A stretch of DNA of 64,000 bases from Allobosea sp. Tri-44 (GCF_004123845.1 NZ_NBDP01000003.1:744001-808000), one strand, 5' to 3'; positions 45,844 to 55,547 are shown, counted from the first letter of the stretch. Notes: generated from the letters alone by a model not told the origin. A program made the numbers and translations.

Positions 45844-46878
45844 CTAAACGGCAGGCGGGTTGAGCCGGGCGAAGCCTTCCTGGCGATGATAGGGGAAGGC
45901 CGGGTAGGGCGGCACCGTCGCGCTCGCGGTGTCGAGCTTGGCGATCTGCTCGGGCGTCAGGGCCCAGCCGACGGCGCCGAGATTGTCGCGCAATTGCGTC
46001 TCGTTGCGGGCGCCGATGATCACCGAGGCGACGGTCGGACGCTGCAGCAGCCAGTTGATCGCGATCTGTGGGACGCTCTTGCCGATCTCCTTGGCGAGCG
46101 CGTCGAGCACATCGACGATGTCGTAGAGCTTTTCGTCGTCGACCGGCGGCCCGAAATCGGCGGTCTGGTGCAGGCGGCTGCCTTCAGGCAGTTTCTGGCC
46201 ACGCCGGATCTTGCCGGTGAGGCGGCCCCAGCCGAGTGGGCTCCAGACCAGCGCCCCGACGCCCTGATCGAGGCCGAGTGGCATCAGGTCGAACTCGTAG
46301 TCGCGGCCGACCAGCGAATAATAAACCTGATGCGCGACGTAGCGCGGGAAACCGTGCTTCTCGGCGAGAGCGAGCGACTTCATGAGCTGCCAGCCGGCGA
46401 AGTTGGAGACGCCGACCTGGCGGATCTTGCCGGCGCGAACCAGCGCGTCGAGCGTCGACAGCACCTCTTCGATCGGTGTGAAGGCGTCGAAGGCATGGAG
46501 CTGGAGCAGGTCGATATGGTCGGTGCCGAGCCGGCGCAACGCGCTTTCCGTGCCATCGATCAATCGGCTGCGCGAGGAGCCGGCGTCGTTGGGGCCATCG
46601 CCCATCGGCAGGGTCATCTTGGTCGAGATCAGGACCTTGTCGCGCCGACCCTTGATCGCAGCGCCGAGGATCTCCTCGGAGGCACCGTTCGAATAGACGT
46701 CGGCGGTGTCGAACAGGTTGAGCCCGGCTTCGAGGCAGATGTCGACGAGGCGGGTCGCATCCTTGGCGTCGCTGGTGCCCCAGGCGCTGAAGAGCGGACC
46801 CTGGCCGCCGAAGGTGCCGGCGCCGAAGCTGAGCGCCGGGACCTTGAGGCCGGAGCGGCCGAGATATCTGTAGTCCAT
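45844..46878 (-). CDS. Aldo/keto reductase
   Basis: A 344-residue NADPH-dependent oxidoreductase with a TIM barrel. The catalytic tetrad is visible: Asp and Tyr in LFDTADVYSNGASE, Lys in KVLISTKM, and His in HIDLLQLHAFD. The C-terminal cofactor region (ASVIIGARNETQLRDNLGA) is typical of the general-stress/YajO-type subfamily. ATG 46876-46878 follows AAGGAA. It lies 37 bases downstream of the MFS gene, so the two probably form an operon. Confidence 0.93.
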   Translation of the reverse strand: MDYRYLGRSGLKVPALSFGAGTFGGQGPLFSAWGTSDAKDATRLVDICLEAGLNLFDTADVYSNGASEEILGAAIKGRRDKVLISTKMTLPMGDGPNDAGSSRSRLIDGTESALRRLGTDHIDLLQLHAFDAFTPIEEVLSTLDALVRAGKIRQVGVSNFAGWQLMKSLALAEKHGFPRYVAHQVYYSLVGRDYEFDLMPLGLDQGVGALVWSPLGWGRLTGKIRRGQKLPEGSRLHQTADFGPPVDDEKLYDIVDVLDALAKEIGKSVPQIAINWLLQRPTVASVIIGARNETQLRDNLGAVGWALTPEQIAKLDTASATVPPYPAFPYHRQEGFARLNPPAV

Positions 46879-46915
46879 GGTTGAGTTCCTTCTGCGAAAC
46901 TTTTGAAAATACTGG

Positions 46916-48103
46916 TCACTGGCAGGAGGCGGGGGCGGTCTGCAGCGCCACCCGCCCGCACTTGTCGAGGCGCAGGCTGATCATGGCCAGCGCCAGGCTC
47001 GCCAGCGGCACCAGGGCGGCGACCCAGGTCACGGCGGCAAGCCCCGGCCCATGGTCGATGGTAATGCCGCCGAGCCAGGCGCCGAAGGCATTGCCGAGGT
47101 TGAAGGCGGCGATGTTGAGGCTGGAGGCGAGATTACGCCCAGCCGGCCCCGCCTTGTCGAGCACGCGCATCTGCAAGGGGGCGACGGTGGCGAAGGCGGC
47201 GGCGCCGATCAGCCCGACGAAGATCGTGACCGCAATCGGGTTATGCAGTGCTGCCGTCATCGCGAAGAGCACGATGGCGAGCGTGGCCGTGGTCGCGAGC
47301 AGGGCGACGGGCAGGTTGCGATCGGCGAGCTTGCCGCCGAGCATGTTGCCGACGATCAGGCCGAGGCCGAAGAGCAGCAGGATCGGCGAGACGGCCTCCT
47401 GCGAGAAGCCGGTGATCTCGACCAGGATCGGCTGGATGTAAGTGAACACCGCGAAGACACCGCCGAAGCCGAGCACGGTCATGGCGAGGCCGAGCAGCAC
47501 CTGGGGGTCGGCGAGCGTTGCGAGTTCCTGGCGCAGCGGGGCGACCTCGACCTTGCCCTTATCCGCCGGAACCAGGCGGGCGAGCACCAGCATGGCGATA
47601 ACGCCGATCGCGGCGATGGTCCAGAAGGTGGCGCGCCAGCCGAAATGCAGGCCGAGCCAGGCGCCGGCGGGGACGCCGAGCAGGGTCGCGATGGTGAGGC
47701 CGGTGAACATCACGGCGATGGCCGAGGCCTTCTTGTCCTCGGGGACGAGGCTGGTCGCGACGACCGAGCCGACGCCGAAGAAGGTGCCATGCGCGAGCGA
47801 GGTGACGATGCGCGCGACCATCAGCAGCCCGTAGCTCGGCGCGATCGCACAGGCGATGTTGCCGAGGGTGAAGATCGCCATCAGCAGGATCAGCACCTGC
47901 TTGCGCGGCAGCTTGCGTGTCGCCAGCGTCAGGATGGGCGCGCCGACGAAGACGCCGAGCGCATAGCCGGAGATCAGGAGGCCGGCCATCGAGACGGACA
48001 CGCCGAGATCGGTCGCGACCTGCAACAACAGGCCCATGATGACGAATTCGGTGGTGCCGATGCCAAAGGCACCGGCGGTGAGGGCATAGACGGCAATGGG
48101 CAT
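46916..48103 (-). CDS. MFS transporter, AraJ/YdhP-like drug or sugar efflux
   Basis: A 395-residue twelve-span major facilitator. It opens IAVYALTAGAFGIGTTEFVIMGLLL, characteristic of the DHA1 AraJ/YdhP/PbuE group, and has the motif-A region ISGYALGVFVGAPILTLATRKLPRK. The group exports purines, arabinose or drugs; the substrate here is unknown. GGAG precedes the ATG at 48101-48103. It is divergent from a LysR gene across 107 bases, the classic arrangement for a regulated transporter. Confidence 0.92.
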   Translation of the reverse strand: MPIAVYALTAGAFGIGTTEFVIMGLLLQVATDLGVSVSMAGLLISGYALGVFVGAPILTLATRKLPRKQVLILLMAIFTLGNIACAIAPSYGLLMVARIVTSLAHGTFFGVGSVVATSLVPEDKKASAIAVMFTGLTIATLLGVPAGAWLGLHFGWRATFWTIAAIGVIAMLVLARLVPADKGKVEVAPLRQELATLADPQVLLGLAMTVLGFGGVFAVFTYIQPILVEITGFSQEAVSPILLLFGLGLIVGNMLGGKLADRNLPVALLATTATLAIVLFAMTAALHNPIAVTIFVGLIGAAAFATVAPLQMRVLDKAGPAGRNLASSLNIAAFNLGNAFGAWLGGITIDHGPGLAAVTWVAALVPLASLALAMISLRLDKCGRVALQTAPASCQ

Positions 48104-48210
48104 GGCAGGCTCCGCGCATGGCGCATGGGAACGGTCCCCGAGCAGATGGCGCGGCGCAGCTAATGGAACTAGGATGCCGTCCGTAACATCACTTGTGACT
48201 TGAGTTCATC

Positions 48211-49125
48211 ATGGCAGCTCTGCTCAGCAACCGCTCTGGCGAGATGGAGGTGTTCTCCGCCGTGGTCGAGCGCGGCGGTTTCTCCGCTGCCGCCAAGATA
48301 TTCGGCATGACGCCGTCGGCGGTCAGCAAGCTGGTGACCCGGCTGGAGGCCCGGCTCGGCGCCCGGTTGGTCAATCGCTCGACGCGCAAGCTGCAATTGA
48401 CGGCGGAAGGGCAGGCCTTCCACCAGCGCTGCGTCACCATCCTCTCCGATATCGCCGAGGCGGAATGCGAGGCGGCAGCGGGGCGGGCGCCGCGCGGCCG
48501 GGTGCGGGTCAACGCCAATGTCGCCTTCGGCAATCAGGTACTGCTGCCGCTGGTGCCAGCTTTCCTCGCCGAGCATCCCGAGCTCTCGCTCGATCTCGTC
48601 CTGACCGACCAGGTCGTCGACCTGATCGAGGAGCGGGCGGATATCGCGATCCGCGTCGCGCCCGGTCCCTTGCGCGGCAACCAGTTGATGGCGCGCAAGA
48701 TCGGCGAGAGCGGCGTCGCCGTCGTCGCCTCACCCGATTACCTTGCCCGCCATGGCGAGCCGAAGACGCCGGCCGAACTCGAGAAGCACAATCTGATCGG
48801 CTTCAACTTCGCCCGTTCGGTCGAGGGCTGGCCGTTTCGCGTCAATGGCGAGCTGATCTCGATCGCGGCGGTCGGCAATCTGCTGGTCGGCGATGGCGAG
48901 ATCGCGCGCCAGCTCGCCGTCGCCGGCACTGGGCTCGCCCGGCTCGGGCGCTTTCACACCGAGGCCGAGGTCGCCGCAGGGCGGCTCGTCACGGTGCTGG
49001 AGGATTTCAACGCCGGCGACATCGAGGTGATCCACGCCGTCTATCTTGGCCAGGGCGGCTTCGTGCCGGCGCGGATGCGGGCGTTCATCGACTTCCTGGC
49101 GAGGAATGTCCGAATACGAGCCTAA
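48211..49125 (+). CDS. LysR family transcriptional regulator
   Basis: A 304-residue LTTR. The winged helix-turn-helix is at about 10-65 (GEMEVFSAVVERGGFSAAAK, TPSAVSKLVTRLEARLGARL), followed by a substrate-binding effector domain of periplasmic-binding-protein fold. It belongs to the subgroup with DIAIRVAPG and the WPFRVNG stretch. It is divergent from the MFS gene, which it probably regulates along with the aldo-keto reductase. It is convergent with the ABC ATPase gene, 12 bases away. Confidence 0.93.
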   Translation: MAALLSNRSGEMEVFSAVVERGGFSAAAKIFGMTPSAVSKLVTRLEARLGARLVNRSTRKLQLTAEGQAFHQRCVTILSDIAEAECEAAAGRAPRGRVRVNANVAFGNQVLLPLVPAFLAEHPELSLDLVLTDQVVDLIEERADIAIRVAPGPLRGNQLMARKIGESGVAVVASPDYLARHGEPKTPAELEKHNLIGFNFARSVEGWPFRVNGELISIAAVGNLLVGDGEIARQLAVAGTGLARLGRFHTEAEVAAGRLVTVLEDFNAGDIEVIHAVYLGQGGFVPARMRAFIDFLARNVRIRA

Positions 49126-49137
49126 CAACCGTTAGAA

Positions 49138-49932
49138 TTAGCTCAGCAGCAAACTGTCGTCGGCGAGCTCCTCGCCGCGCACCTGCTTGAACAGCTGCAG
49201 GAGGTCCGGCACGTCCATCGTCTTGCGGCGCTCGCCGGCGATGTCGAAGGCGACCTTGCCTTCGTGGAGCATCACGGTGCGGTTGCCATGGTCGAGCGCG
49301 TCGCGCATCGAATGGGTGACCATCAGCGCGGTCAGCTTCTGGTCCTCGACGATGCGCTGCGTCAGGTCGAGCACGAAGGCTGCGGTGCGCGGATCGAGCG
49401 CGGCGGTATGCTCGTCGAGCAGCAATGTCTTGGTTCCCGCCAGCGTCGACATCAGCAGGCTGACCGCCTGGCGCTGTCCGCCCGACAGGAGCCCCATCGA
49501 ATCGCCGAGTCGGTTCTCCAAGCCAAGACCGAGCATCGCCAGCTTGTCGCGGAACAGAGCCCGGCGTGGCTTGTCGAGTGCCGGGCCGAGGCCACGAACG
49601 CGGCCGCGTGCCTGGGCCAGCGCCATGTTCTCCTCGATCGTCAGCCGCTCGCAGGTGCCGGCCATCGGGTCCTGGAAGACGCGGGCGATCAGGCCGGCCC
49701 GTTTTGCGGTCGGCCAGCGCGTCACGTCGATGCCGTCGACCTCAACCGTGCCGCGCTCGGCCCGGGCATCGCCGCTGAGGACGTTGAGCAGCGTCGACTT
49801 GCCGGCGCCGTTCGAGCCGATGACGGTGATGAACTCACCATCCGACACCGTCAGGTCGAGCCCGCGCAGCGCCCGGTTCTCCAGCGGCGTGCCGCGCCCG
49901 AAGGTGACATGGACGTCCCGGACGCTGATCAT
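49138..49932 (-). CDS. ABC transporter ATP-binding protein (TrpXYZ-like system)
   Basis: A 264-residue ATPase with Walker A GSNGAGKST, signature LLSGGQRQ, Walker B TLLLDEHTAALDP and the H-loop VTHSMRDAL. The DEHTAALDP wording is typical of ATPases that pair with PF04392-type receptors. The start overlaps the permease stop by four bases. It is the last gene of a receptor-permease-ATPase operon lying downstream of trpE. Confidence 0.93.
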   Translation of the reverse strand: MISVRDVHVTFGRGTPLENRALRGLDLTVSDGEFITVIGSNGAGKSTLLNVLSGDARAERGTVEVDGIDVTRWPTAKRAGLIARVFQDPMAGTCERLTIEENMALAQARGRVRGLGPALDKPRRALFRDKLAMLGLGLENRLGDSMGLLSGGQRQAVSLLMSTLAGTKTLLLDEHTAALDPRTAAFVLDLTQRIVEDQKLTALMVTHSMRDALDHGNRTVMLHEGKVAFDIAGERRKTMDVPDLLQLFKQVRGEELADDSLLLS

Positions 49933-50852
49933 GGCGCGCTCCGCTTGAACAGGTCGCGCAGCGGATTGGCGACACCAGGCAGCATCAGGGCGATGCCGAC
50001 CAGCACCGCCGTGACGAGGTTGAGATCGGAGGCGCGCAGGCCGAGCCAGCCGGCATTCAGGGCGAGCGCGATGGCGAGGCGGTAGGCGATGGCGCCGATC
50101 AGGCAGGAGAAGATGGCGACGACGATCGACCTCGTGCGGAAGATGGTCTCACCCAGGATCACGGCGGCGAGGCCGGCGATGATGGTGCCGGTGCCGATGC
50201 TGACATCGGCGAAGCCCGCCGTCTGCGCGAACAGCGCGCCGGCCAAGGCAACGAGGCCATTGGAGAGGGCGACGCCGACATAGATGTACATGTCGGTGCG
50301 GATGCCCTGCGCCCGCGCCATGCGCGGATTGGCGCCGGTGGCGCGCATTGCAAGGCCAAACTCGGTCTTCAGGAAGCGGGAGAGCAGGGCGGCGATCACG
50401 GTGACGATGATCAACAGGGCGAGCACCCGCAAGGTCGGACGGGCGGGCAATCCCATCGCCGCGATGAACGGGTTCAGCCAGGTGAAGAAGTCGATCACCG
50501 TCGGCCGATTCATCAGCGGGATGTTGGGCACGCCCATCACCCGCAGGTTGATCGAGAACAGCGCCGTCATCGTCAGGATGCCGGCGAGCAGATGCAGGAT
50601 CGCGAAGCGGATGTTGAGCCAGGCGGTGACCGTGCCTGCGAGGCAGCCGGCGACGATCGCCGCCAACGTGGCGAAGACCGGATTGATGCCGCCCGCGATC
50701 ATCGCCGCGGCGACGGCGGCGCCGAGCGGCAAGGTCCCGTCGACCGTCAGATCGGGAAAGTCGAGGACACGGAAGGTGATGTAGACGCCGAGCGCCACGA
50801 GAGCGAACACCAGTCCGATCTCGATGGCGCCCAGGGTGGCGATGAGACTCAT
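49929..50852 (-). CDS. ABC transporter permease (TrpXYZ-like system)
   Basis: A 307-residue branched-chain-type permease with about eight to nine hydrophobic spans. Identifying stretches are FRVLDFPDLTVDGTLPLGAA, the conserved GMRATGANPRMARAQG-like loop here reading AMRATGANPRMARAQG, and GLVALAGALFAQTAGFADV. It lies between the receptor gene (74-base gap) and the ATPase (four-base overlap). Confidence 0.92.
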   Translation of the reverse strand: MSLIATLGAIEIGLVFALVALGVYITFRVLDFPDLTVDGTLPLGAAVAAAMIAGGINPVFATLAAIVAGCLAGTVTAWLNIRFAILHLLAGILTMTALFSINLRVMGVPNIPLMNRPTVIDFFTWLNPFIAAMGLPARPTLRVLALLIIVTVIAALLSRFLKTEFGLAMRATGANPRMARAQGIRTDMYIYVGVALSNGLVALAGALFAQTAGFADVSIGTGTIIAGLAAVILGETIFRTRSIVVAIFSCLIGAIAYRLAIALALNAGWLGLRASDLNLVTAVLVGIALMLPGVANPLRDLFKRSAP

Positions 50853-50926
50853 CGGTCGCCCTGCTTGTTCTGTTCTGGAATGAGTGAGCGGCCGGTCGCG
50901 GAGGCGCAGAATGCCGCCGCCTCAGA

Positions 50927-51901
50927 TCAGTTGATCACCTGCTTGGCGCGCGCCTGCACGGCCGGCGGGATGGTCACGCCCATGGCGGCAGCCGCTTTGG
51001 CATTGATGACGAGATTGCTGCCGCTGGCGTTCTTGACCGGGATGCTACCGGGCTTCTCGCCCTTGAGGACGCGCCCGACCACCGCGCCCGTCTCCAGACC
51101 GACCTGGAAATAGTCGAAGCCGATCGAGGCGACCGAGCCCTTCTGGACGGACTCGGTGTCGCCGGTGAAGACCGGCAGCTTGTTGTCGGCGCCGACGTTC
51201 AGAACCGTGCCAAGCGCGGAGATGATGGTGTTGTCGGTGGGCAGGTAGATCGCATCGACCTTGCCGACCAGGTTCTGCGCTGCGCCGGAGACATCGGCGG
51301 TGCGGCCAGCCGAGGCCTCGACGATCTGCAGGCTGCGGGCCGGCGCCAGGGCCTTGATCGCGTTGAGAAGCGCGACGCTGTTGGCCTCGCCCGGATTGTA
51401 GACGACGCCGATCTTCTTGGCCGCCGGGACCAGCTCCTTGATCAGGTCGAACTGGGCTTCCAGTGGCGAGAAGTCGGAAATGCCGGTGACGTTGCCGCCC
51501 GGCGCCTGCCTGTCCTTGACGATCTGGGCTGCGACCGGATCCGTCACTGCGGTGAACACCACCGGAATCGTCTGCGTCGCCGTGACCATCGCCTGGGCGG
51601 AAGGGGTCGCGATCGCGACGATCACGTTCGGGTTCTCGCCCGCGAACTTCTGGGCGATCTGCGCCGCCGTCGCGGGCGAGCCTTGCGCCGATTCGTAGCG
51701 GAAGATCAGGTTGGCGCCGTCCTTGTAGCCGGCCTCCTCCAGCGCCTTCTTGACGCCGTCGCGGGCTGCATCGAGCGCCGGATGCTCGACGATCGCGGTG
51801 ACGGCCACCGTCACCTTCTGGGCCTGCTGGGCGATGGCGGCCGTGCCGGCCAGAAGCGCCAGAGCGATACCGCTGCTGATCATGGTTGCGCGCAAACGCA
51901 T
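50927..51901 (-). CDS. ABC transporter substrate-binding protein (PF04392 type, TrpX-like)
   Basis: A 324-residue periplasmic receptor. ATG 51899-51901 follows GGAGAGGAAACC; the signal peptide is about 1-26 (SSGIALALLAGTAAIAQ). The body has the ABC_sub_bind pattern: AIVEHPALDAARDGVKKAL, PVVFTAVTDPVAAQIV, GVVYNPGEANSVALLN, and YLPTDNTIISAL. Some members of this family (TrpX) bind tryptophan and related aromatic compounds. Placement 213 bases downstream of trpE makes such a ligand plausible but unproven. Confidence 0.92.
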   Translation of the reverse strand: MRLRATMISSGIALALLAGTAAIAQQAQKVTVAVTAIVEHPALDAARDGVKKALEEAGYKDGANLIFRYESAQGSPATAAQIAQKFAGENPNVIVAIATPSAQAMVTATQTIPVVFTAVTDPVAAQIVKDRQAPGGNVTGISDFSPLEAQFDLIKELVPAAKKIGVVYNPGEANSVALLNAIKALAPARSLQIVEASAGRTADVSGAAQNLVGKVDAIYLPTDNTIISALGTVLNVGADNKLPVFTGDTESVQKGSVASIGFDYFQVGLETGAVVGRVLKGEKPGSIPVKNASGSNLVINAKAAAAMGVTIPPAVQARAKQVIN

Positions 51902-52114
51902 GGTTTCCTCTCCGTTTGTTGTCGGGCCGGTCCACCCCGCGCAATCTGCAGCGGTTGGCAGGGCCCTTGAGATTAGTGAGCGGGCCGTTCTCGCAACCTT
52001 GAGGCTAGGGAGCGGCACCCTCGATTACCGGCAATATGCGCGGGCAAAAACACGCCATGCAAGTGAGCTGACATGCGTCTGCGGGAAGCGCGCATGCGAA
52101 CGAGAGGGGCCGGA

Positions 52115-53629
52115 TCACTGACCCCGCCGGCTGCGCGCGGCGAAGCGCACAGCTTCCTCGGCAGCCTTGAACAAGGCTTTTGCCTTGTTGATGCATTCGA
52201 GCTGTTCGGAGGCCGGGTTCGAATCGTAGACGATGCCGGCGCCGGCCTGGACCTGCATGCGGCCATCCTGGACGACCGCGGTGCGCAGGACGATGCAGGT
52301 GTCCATCTCGCCATTGGCGCCGAAATAGCCGATGCAGCCGCCATAGGCGCCGCGCCCGTCCTTTTCGAGCTCGTCGATGATCTCCATGGCGCGCACCTTC
52401 GGCGCGCCGGAGACGGTCCCGGCCGGGAAACCGGCGGCGAGGGCCGAGAGCGCGTCGTGCTCGCTCGAGATGCGTCCCTCGACGTTCGAGACGATGTGCA
52501 TCACCTGGCTGTAGCGTTCGATGAAAAAGGAATCGGTGACGTTGACGCTGCCGATCTCGGCGACCCGGCCGACATCGTTGCGGCCAAGGTCGAGCAGCAT
52601 CAGGTGCTCGGCCCGCTCCTTGGGATCGGCCAGCAATTCGTCGGCGAGGGCTTCGTCGGCCGCGGGCGTCGCACCGCGTGGCCGCGTGCCGGCGATCGGC
52701 CGGATCGTGACCTTGCCGTCGCGCAAGCGGACCAGGATCTCGGGGCTGGAGCAGACGATCTGGAAGCGCTCGAAATCGAGATAGCAGAGGAAGGGCGCCG
52801 GGTTGACCCGCCGCAGCGCGCGATAGAGCGCGAAGGGCGGCAGTTCGAACGGCGCCTCGAAACGCTGCGAGAGCACGACCTGGAAGATGTCGCCGGCGCG
52901 GACATATTCCTGCGCGGTCGCCACCATCGCGTGGAACTCGGATTCGCTGGTGTTCGAGACGGATTCGGGGTGGGGAATCGCAGCGATGTCGATGCCGGCC
53001 TCGGCGGGCAGGGGGCCTTCGAGAGCCCGCACCACCGCATCGAGCCGCTCCTGCGCCCGCTCATGGGCGATGCGAGCCGACACGCCGGCCTGAGGCCGAA
53101 CCGGCGTCACCACCGTGATCTCGTCTCGGATCGAATCGAACACGACCATCAGCGTCGGCCGCGTCAGGATGGCATCGGGCACATCCGGCCCGGTCTCCTT
53201 CGGCTGTGGCAGGCGCTCCATCAGGCGGACCATGTCGTAGCCGAGATAACCGAACACGCCCGCAGCCATCGGCGGCAGGCCGTCGCGATCTGGAATCGCA
53301 CTCTCGGCGAGCAGAGCACGCAGGGAGTCGAAGGCGGGACGCGGATCGGAAACGAAATCCGCGCTTTGCGCAGGGTGGCAAAGCGAAGCCTCACCGCGAT
53401 GGCAGCGCCAGATCAGGTCGGGGTCGAGCCCGATCATCGAGTAGCGGCCGCGCACGGCGCCGCCCTCGACCGATTCGAGCAGGAAGGCGGGACCTTGGTG
53501 CGCCTGGCGCAGCTTGAGGAAGGCGGCGACCGGCGTTTCGCAATCGCCGACCAGCGACAGGGTCAGCAATTGCGCCGCGCCAGCCGCATAAGCGGTGGCG
53601 AAGCGGGCGAAATCGGCGGCCGGATCCAT
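52115..53629 (-). CDS. trpE: Anthranilate synthase component I
   Basis: Makes anthranilate from chorismate with TrpG. The 504-residue protein starts MDPAADFARFATAY at ATG 53627-53629, ten bases after the ppiD stop. It has the chorismate-binding signatures: QVVLSQRFEAPFELPPF, PSPE-like CSSPEILVRLRDG, PIAGTRPRG, RAEHLMLLDLGRNDVGRV and TVSGAPKVRAMEIIDELE. The short gap to ppiD leaves no room for a trp attenuator leader, so it appears driven from the ppiD promoter. It is separate from trpG, unlike the fused TrpEG of Rhizobium. Confidence 0.96.
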   Translation of the reverse strand: MDPAADFARFATAYAAGAAQLLTLSLVGDCETPVAAFLKLRQAHQGPAFLLESVEGGAVRGRYSMIGLDPDLIWRCHRGEASLCHPAQSADFVSDPRPAFDSLRALLAESAIPDRDGLPPMAAGVFGYLGYDMVRLMERLPQPKETGPDVPDAILTRPTLMVVFDSIRDEITVVTPVRPQAGVSARIAHERAQERLDAVVRALEGPLPAEAGIDIAAIPHPESVSNTSESEFHAMVATAQEYVRAGDIFQVVLSQRFEAPFELPPFALYRALRRVNPAPFLCYLDFERFQIVCSSPEILVRLRDGKVTIRPIAGTRPRGATPAADEALADELLADPKERAEHLMLLDLGRNDVGRVAEIGSVNVTDSFFIERYSQVMHIVSNVEGRISSEHDALSALAAGFPAGTVSGAPKVRAMEIIDELEKDGRGAYGGCIGYFGANGEMDTCIVLRTAVVQDGRMQVQAGAGIVYDSNPASEQLECINKAKALFKAAEEAVRFAARSRRGQ

Positions 53630-53639
53630 GTGGCTGGCT

Positions 53640-55547
53640 TCAGTTCTGACCGCCGGTGGCGTTGCGCAGCGCCGCCTGGTTGACCTGGACGCCGAGATCG
53701 TTCTGCAGCTTGCCGACATATTGCGCGAGGATGTCCTCGCTGATGCTTGAGGTCAGCAGGCGGACGAAGTTCTCGGCTTCCTCGGCGGTGCGGACATAGG
53801 GGCTGACCGTCGCCGCCTTGACCTCGAAGACGACGCGGCCGGCATTGTCGACCGCCGCCGAGCCCGCCTTGCCGGCAGGCGTGCCGAAGACCAGCGAGAC
53901 GACGTTGCGCGGCAGCGCGTCGTTCTGGTCCTGACGGCCGAGCGTCGTTTCCTCGAATGCGAACCCCTGCGCGAAGGCGATCGCGTCCAGCTTTTCGCCG
54001 GCGTCCAGCTTCTGCACGATCTCGCGCGCCCTGGCCGAGAGCCGGGTGGCGACCTCATCGGCGCGCCATTGCTTTTCGACCTCGGCCTTGACCTCGTCGA
54101 AGCTGCGCTCGCGCGGTGGGTCGATCTTGCTGAGATCGAACCAGACATAGCCGCCATTGTTCGGCAAGCGGGTCGCCTCGTTGTCGACGCCGATATCGGA
54201 GCGGAAGATCGCCTGCTGCGTCGCGTCGCCGCCGGGGAGGGCGGTCTCCTGCGTGCCGTCGGCCTTGCCGAGGCTGGAATTGGCCGGGCCGAAGGAGCGC
54301 AGCGCCAGGCCAAACTCCTTGGCGATCTCGGCCAGCGGCTTTGCCGAAGCGCGCTGGTCCTCGATCTTGTCGTGCAGCTCGGTCATCTGCTCGGCAGCGC
54401 GCGAGGTCGCGACGTCACGGCGGACCTCGTCGGCGACCTCCTCGAAGCTCTTCAGCCGTGCCGGTTCGATCGTCGGGACGCGCAGCAGCACGATGCCGAA
54501 ACCGCCCTGAACAGGCTCGCTGACCGCGCCCTGCGCCAGCGCGAAGGCGGCGTCACGCACGGCCGGGTCGAACAGGCCCTCGCGGGTGAAGGTGCCGAGG
54601 GTCAGGTCGGCCTCGGCGATGTTGCGGCTGGCGCCGACCGCCTCGAAGGTCTCGCCGGCATCGATCTTCGCCTTGGCGGCCCTGGCCTCTTCGATGGACG
54701 GGAAGCCGATCTGCTGGACAATGCGGCGCTCGGCCGAGCCGAAGCGCTGCGCCTTGATCTGCTCGTAGCGGGCGCGGGCGTCGGCCTCGCTGACCTTGCT
54801 CGGGTCGGCGAGGTTGGCGGCCGTCAGGACGAGCACATTGGCGGTCCGGTATTCGGGGGCGCGGAAGGCGGCCTTGCGCTCGTCGAAATATTTGCGCAGC
54901 GCGTCCTCCGTCGGAGCGGGGATCTCGCCAGCGGCGCTGTCGGGCAAGGTGACGTAGGCGATCTCGCGCTTCTCATGGCGCAGGCGATGGCCGAGCTCCT
55001 GCAGCGCGCCCGGGGCCGTGACGGCGCCGACCACCATCTCGGCAAGCTCCTGCCGCATCGTTGCGGCGCGCTGCTCGCGCACGAAGCCCTGCTCGTTCAT
55101 CCCAGTCGCACGCAGCAATTCGTTGAAGCGGTTGGGATCGAACTGGCCGGCAGCATTCTTCAGGTTCGGGTCGTTGAAGAGGGTATTGCGCACAGTCTCA
55201 TCGGAAACGGCGAGGCCCATTTTCGTGGCGGTCTGGTCCAGAGTCGCGTCGGTGACAAGGCGCGAGAGCGCCTGCTGGTCGAGGCCGAGCGCCCGCGCCA
55301 GCTCCGGGCTGATCTGGCGACGCTGCTGGCGCATCAACCGCTGGAGGTCGTTCTGATAGGCCGTGCGCAACTGCTCGATGCTGATCTCGGTCTTGCCGAC
55401 GACGGCGACGGCGTTGCGACCATAGCCGCGGAAGATGTCACCGATGCCCCAGATCGCGAAGGAGATGATCAGGAAGCCGAACATCACGGCGATGATGAGC
55501 TTGCCGATCAGGCTCTGCCCCGCCTTGCGGATGCCCTGCATCATCAT
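53640..55547 (-). CDS. ppiD: Peptidyl-prolyl cis-trans isomerase, PpiD-type periplasmic chaperone
   Basis: Membrane-anchored folding factor for exported proteins. The 635-residue protein has an N-terminal span (about 16-36, LIIAVMFGFLIISFAIWGIG), a SurA-N-like chaperone domain (about 40-200), a parvulin-type rotamase region (about 250-360, including GGFGIVLLRVPTIEPARLKS) and a second helical chaperone part at the C-terminus. The parvulin domain is divergent, as usual for PpiD. It is upstream of and coupled to trpE, divergent from tpiA. Confidence 0.92.
   Translation of the reverse strand: MMMQGIRKAGQSLIGKLIIAVMFGFLIISFAIWGIGDIFRGYGRNAVAVVGKTEISIEQLRTAYQNDLQRLMRQQRRQISPELARALGLDQQALSRLVTDATLDQTATKMGLAVSDETVRNTLFNDPNLKNAAGQFDPNRFNELLRATGMNEQGFVREQRAATMRQELAEMVVGAVTAPGALQELGHRLRHEKREIAYVTLPDSAAGEIPAPTEDALRKYFDERKAAFRAPEYRTANVLVLTAANLADPSKVSEADARARYEQIKAQRFGSAERRIVQQIGFPSIEEARAAKAKIDAGETFEAVGASRNIAEADLTLGTFTREGLFDPAVRDAAFALAQGAVSEPVQGGFGIVLLRVPTIEPARLKSFEEVADEVRRDVATSRAAEQMTELHDKIEDQRASAKPLAEIAKEFGLALRSFGPANSSLGKADGTQETALPGGDATQQAIFRSDIGVDNEATRLPNNGGYVWFDLSKIDPPRERSFDEVKAEVEKQWRADEVATRLSARAREIVQKLDAGEKLDAIAFAQGFAFEETTLGRQDQNDALPRNVVSLVFGTPAGKAGSAAVDNAGRVVFEVKAATVSPYVRTAEEAENFVRLLTSSISEDILAQYVGKLQNDLGVQVNQAALRNATGGQN

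Noticed and set aside
53630..53639. trp attenuator or leader peptide in front of trpE
   Set aside because: trpE begins ten bases after the ppiD stop, leaving no space for a leader with Trp codons and alternative hairpins.
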